A stretch of DNA of 64,000 nucleotides from Rhodopseudomonas palustris (GTDB lineage Bacteria; Pseudomonadota; Alphaproteobacteria; Rhizobiales; Xanthobacteraceae), in the NCBI GenBank assembly GCA_016215605.1, contig JACRJB010000024.1, forward strand, positions 62,001-126,000, read 5' to 3'. Under the pieces are notes generated by a model, which ran no database searches, was not told where the DNA came from, and saw only the letters and a list, made by a program, of their open reading frames with translations. A program made the translations under genes and the position numbers. Positions 61,878 to 64,000 of the stretch are shown one piece after another. Numbering within the stretch: the stretch's first letter is position 1; every line of letters begins with the position of its first letter.

Positions 61878-63833
61878 TCAGGCGGCGCGAACCTCGCGCA
61901 GGAAGGTCTCGACCTGGGTCTTCAAGGTCTCGCCGGTGCGCGACAATTCACCGGCGGAATCGACCACCTGTCCGGCGGCCATGCCGGTCTCGCGCGCCGC
62001 GTCCTTGACGCCGTCGATGTTGCTCGAGACTTCGGTGGTTGACCGCGCCGCCTCGGCGACGTTGTGGGCGATCTCGCGGGTGGCGGCGCCCTGTTCGCGG
62101 ACCGCGCTGGCGATCGCCGTGGCGATCTCGTTGACGCGGCCGATGATGGTGGTGATGCCTTCGATCGCCACCGCCGAACTCTGCGTCGCCGTCTGGATCG
62201 AGCCGATCTGCGAGGAGATTTCCTCGGTGGCCTTGGAGGTCTGCTCGGCCAGCGCCTTGACCTCGGCGGCGACCACGGCGAAACCGCGGCCGGCCTCTCC
62301 GGCGCGCGCCGCCTCGATCGTGGCATTGAGCGCCAGCAGATTGGTCTGCGCGGCGATGTCGCTGATCAGCGTCACCACCTCGCCGATCTTCTGCGCCGCT
62401 TCCGCCAGCCCCTTCACTTCCTGGTTGGTGCGGCCGGCCTGCTGGGCCGCTTCGCTCGCGACATGGGCCGACTGATCGACGTGCTTGCCGATCTCGTTGA
62501 TCGACGCGTCGAGTTCCTCGACCGCGGCGGCGACCGCCTGCGCGTTCGAGGTCGCCTCCGACGACGCCGCCGTGGCCGCCACGATCCGCCGTTCGGATTC
62601 CTTGGCGGTGTCGGCCATCGAATCCGCGGTGCCGCGCAGTTCCGTCGCCGCAGAGCGGACCAGGTCGACCACGCCGCCGACGCTGGACTCGAACCGCGCC
62701 GCGAGTTCGAGCATCGACTGCCGTCGTTCGCTCTCGCTGGCGACGCGCTGCTGATCCTGCGCCGCGCGCAGCCGCTCGGTCTCGCCGAGGCTTTCCTTGA
62801 ACACTTCGACGGTGCGGGCCATCGAGCCGACCTCGTCGCGCCGGCCGCAGCCCGGCACGTCGACCGCGAGCTGACCCTGGCTGATCGCCCGCATCGCGCC
62901 TTCCAGCGCCACGATCGGCTTGGCCATGCCGCGGCCGAGCCACACGGCGATCGCCGCCGCCGCCAGCGCCGCGCACAGCGTGGCCAGCGCCAGCCACTGC
63001 ATCGCGCTCGCCGTCAGCGCCGCATAGGCGCTGGCGTCGCGCACGATCTGCATCACCGCGACCGGCGCGCCGGAATAGTTCTTGATCTGGCCGAACGACA
63101 CGCCGGTTTGCTTGCCGGCGTCCTCGCCCGTGCGGATCACCAGTTCGCCGGCCATCGCGCGGCGGACCGCTTCGGCGTCCGGCACCAGCCCCGGCATCGA
63201 CGACGCGATGACGTTGGTCTTGTCGCCGGCCGGCTGCAGAATGGCGACGTCGACGCCGAACCGCGATTTCATCCGCGCGACGAAATTCGCGCCGAACGGC
63301 GCGCCGATGTCCATCGTCCCGATCAGGCCCTTGCCGTCGACGATCGGTGAAGTTCCGAACACCGTGAGATTGTCGCGGCCGGGCTCGATGCCGCCCTCCG
63401 CCTTGGCCTTGGACAGCGCCTCGACCACCATCTTGCGGCGGCTGGAGACGTCGTCGCCGAAGGTGTCCGGCTTGTGGACGCGGACGAAAGTCACCGACGG
63501 CGGAACCTGAATGGTGATCAGGTCGAGCCCACGCGGCGCCAGCTTGCCGTGCGCCTCTTTCAGCAGCTTGACCGTGGTGTCGCGGTCGCCGGCGCGGATC
63601 GCGTCCTTGACCACCTGCATCGCCGCCATCGTCTCGCTGATCGCCAGCACGGTGCGGGATTCGGCCTCGATCGCGCCGGTGAGATTGGCGTAATCCGACC
63701 GAAGCTCGCGCTCGAGCGCGACGTCGATCGTCGCCTGCTGGCGCCAGAAACTGAAGCCGGCGAGGGTCGCGCATGAACCAATGGCGACCAGGGTAATCGC
63801 CACGATCATTCGCGCCGAGATCGATCTGAGCAT
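61878..63833 (-). CDS. Methyl-accepting chemotaxis protein
   Basis: A 651-residue receptor. Membrane helix 1 is at about residues 10-30; the periplasmic CACHE-type sensor runs to about 275 ([14 protein letters not shown] and [13 protein letters not shown], like dCACHE_3). Helix 2 and a HAMP follow. The signalling domain has [44 protein letters not shown] 63833 follows AGGGGA. The ligand is unknown; no other chemotaxis genes are nearby. Confidence 0.93.
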   Translation of the reverse strand: MLRSISARMIVAITLVAIGSCATLAGFSFWRQQATIDVALERELRSDYANLTGAIEAESRTVLAISETMAAMQVVKDAIRAGDRDTTVKLLKEAHGKLAPRGLDLITIQVPPSVTFVRVHKPDTFGDDVSSRRKMVVEALSKAKAEGGIEPGRDNLTVFGTSPIVDGKGLIGTMDIGAPFGANFVARMKSRFGVDVAILQPAGDKTNVIASSMPGLVPDAEAVRRAMAGELVIRTGEDAGKQTGVSFGQIKNYSGAPVAVMQIVRDASAYAALTASAMQWLALATLCAALAAAAIAVWLGRGMAKPIVALEGAMRAISQGQLAVDVPGCGRRDEVGSMARTVEVFKESLGETERLRAAQDQQRVASESERRQSMLELAARFESSVGGVVDLVRSAATELRGTADSMADTAKESERRIVAATAASSEATSNAQAVAAAVEELDASINEIGKHVDQSAHVASEAAQQAGRTNQEVKGLAEAAQKIGEVVTLISDIAAQTNLLALNATIEAARAGEAGRGFAVVAAEVKALAEQTSKATEEISSQIGSIQTATQSSAVAIEGITTIIGRVNEIATAIASAVREQGAATREIAHNVAEAARSTTEVSSNIDGVKDAARETGMAAGQVVDSAGELSRTGETLKTQVETFLREVRAA

Positions 63834-64000
63834 CCGATTGTCCCCTGAGGCTGGCCTTGTACTGGTACTTTCAGCCACAAGTACGCGCGGATGAACAAGA
63901 AGGGGTTAATATCGCTCACCTGGGAGAATTACGAGGTCGCCTCCGGAGGCGCCGCCGCCGGCCCGGTAAGGTTGATCGGTTAGGTTAAGGCGGCAATTTC
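63834..64000. other. Right-edge upstream region of the MCP gene
   Basis: No gene is apparent. A perfect 14-base palindrome CGCCTCCGGAGGCG lies at 63938-63951. The MCP promoter should lie here, but could not be fixed. Confidence 0.35.

Overview
The window looks like chromosomal DNA of a Rhodopseudomonas palustris-type or other Bradyrhizobiaceae alphaproteobacterium. The base composition is very high in GC, so long spurious open frames are common on both strands. The division/cell-wall cluster ends in an alphaproteobacterial FtsZ tail, and several small proteins and palindromic repeats look typical of this family. This assignment is inference from gene content; no database was searched.

Layout. 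1-7 kb: a small DUF4169/ribbon-helix-helix pair, a large AsmA-type protein, an FAD-linked oxidase and a hotdog thioesterase. 7-13 kb: UvrD/PcrA helicase carrying an in-frame palindromic repeat, a HicB-HicA-HicB toxin-antitoxin group and an ABC-2 exporter. 13-24 kb: L,D-transpeptidase, a spermidine-synthase-like membrane protein, a CrtI/PYROXD2-type oxidoreductase, PrmA, a three-domain aminopeptidase P and a Bcr/CflA transporter. 24-31 kb: ligA, a GIY-YIG nuclease gene lying inside a palindromic repeat element, recN, bamD and lpxC. 31-53.4 kb: a near-complete dcw cluster read on the minus strand from rsmH to ftsZ (rsmH-ftsL-ftsI-murE-murF-mraY-murD-ftsW-murG-murC-murB-[DUF4239, GT87]-ddl-ftsQ-ftsA-ftsZ), followed by lpxC. 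53.4-64 kb: a peptidoglycan amidase, a cysteine-repeat secreted protein, RNase P RNA, a small membrane-protein pair, a TetR-controlled EmrAB-type efflux system, an extensin-like lipoprotein and a chemoreceptor.

The dcw genes together make lipid II (MurB-F, Ddl, MraY, MurG), polymerise it at the septum (FtsW, FtsI) and build the Z-ring and divisome (FtsZ, FtsA, FtsQ, FtsL). LpxC and BamD add outer-membrane biogenesis. Many of these genes overlap by 4 bases or lie within about 10 bases, which implies long polycistronic transcripts.

The most unusual signal is a set of dispersed palindromic repeat families. One copy is translated within uvrD. One composite element contains a complete GIY-YIG endonuclease gene exactly where a sister copy 4 kb away has only a short spacer, which suggests a nuclease-linked mobile repeat and its empty derivative. 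Other families sit at junctions inside the dcw and efflux operons.
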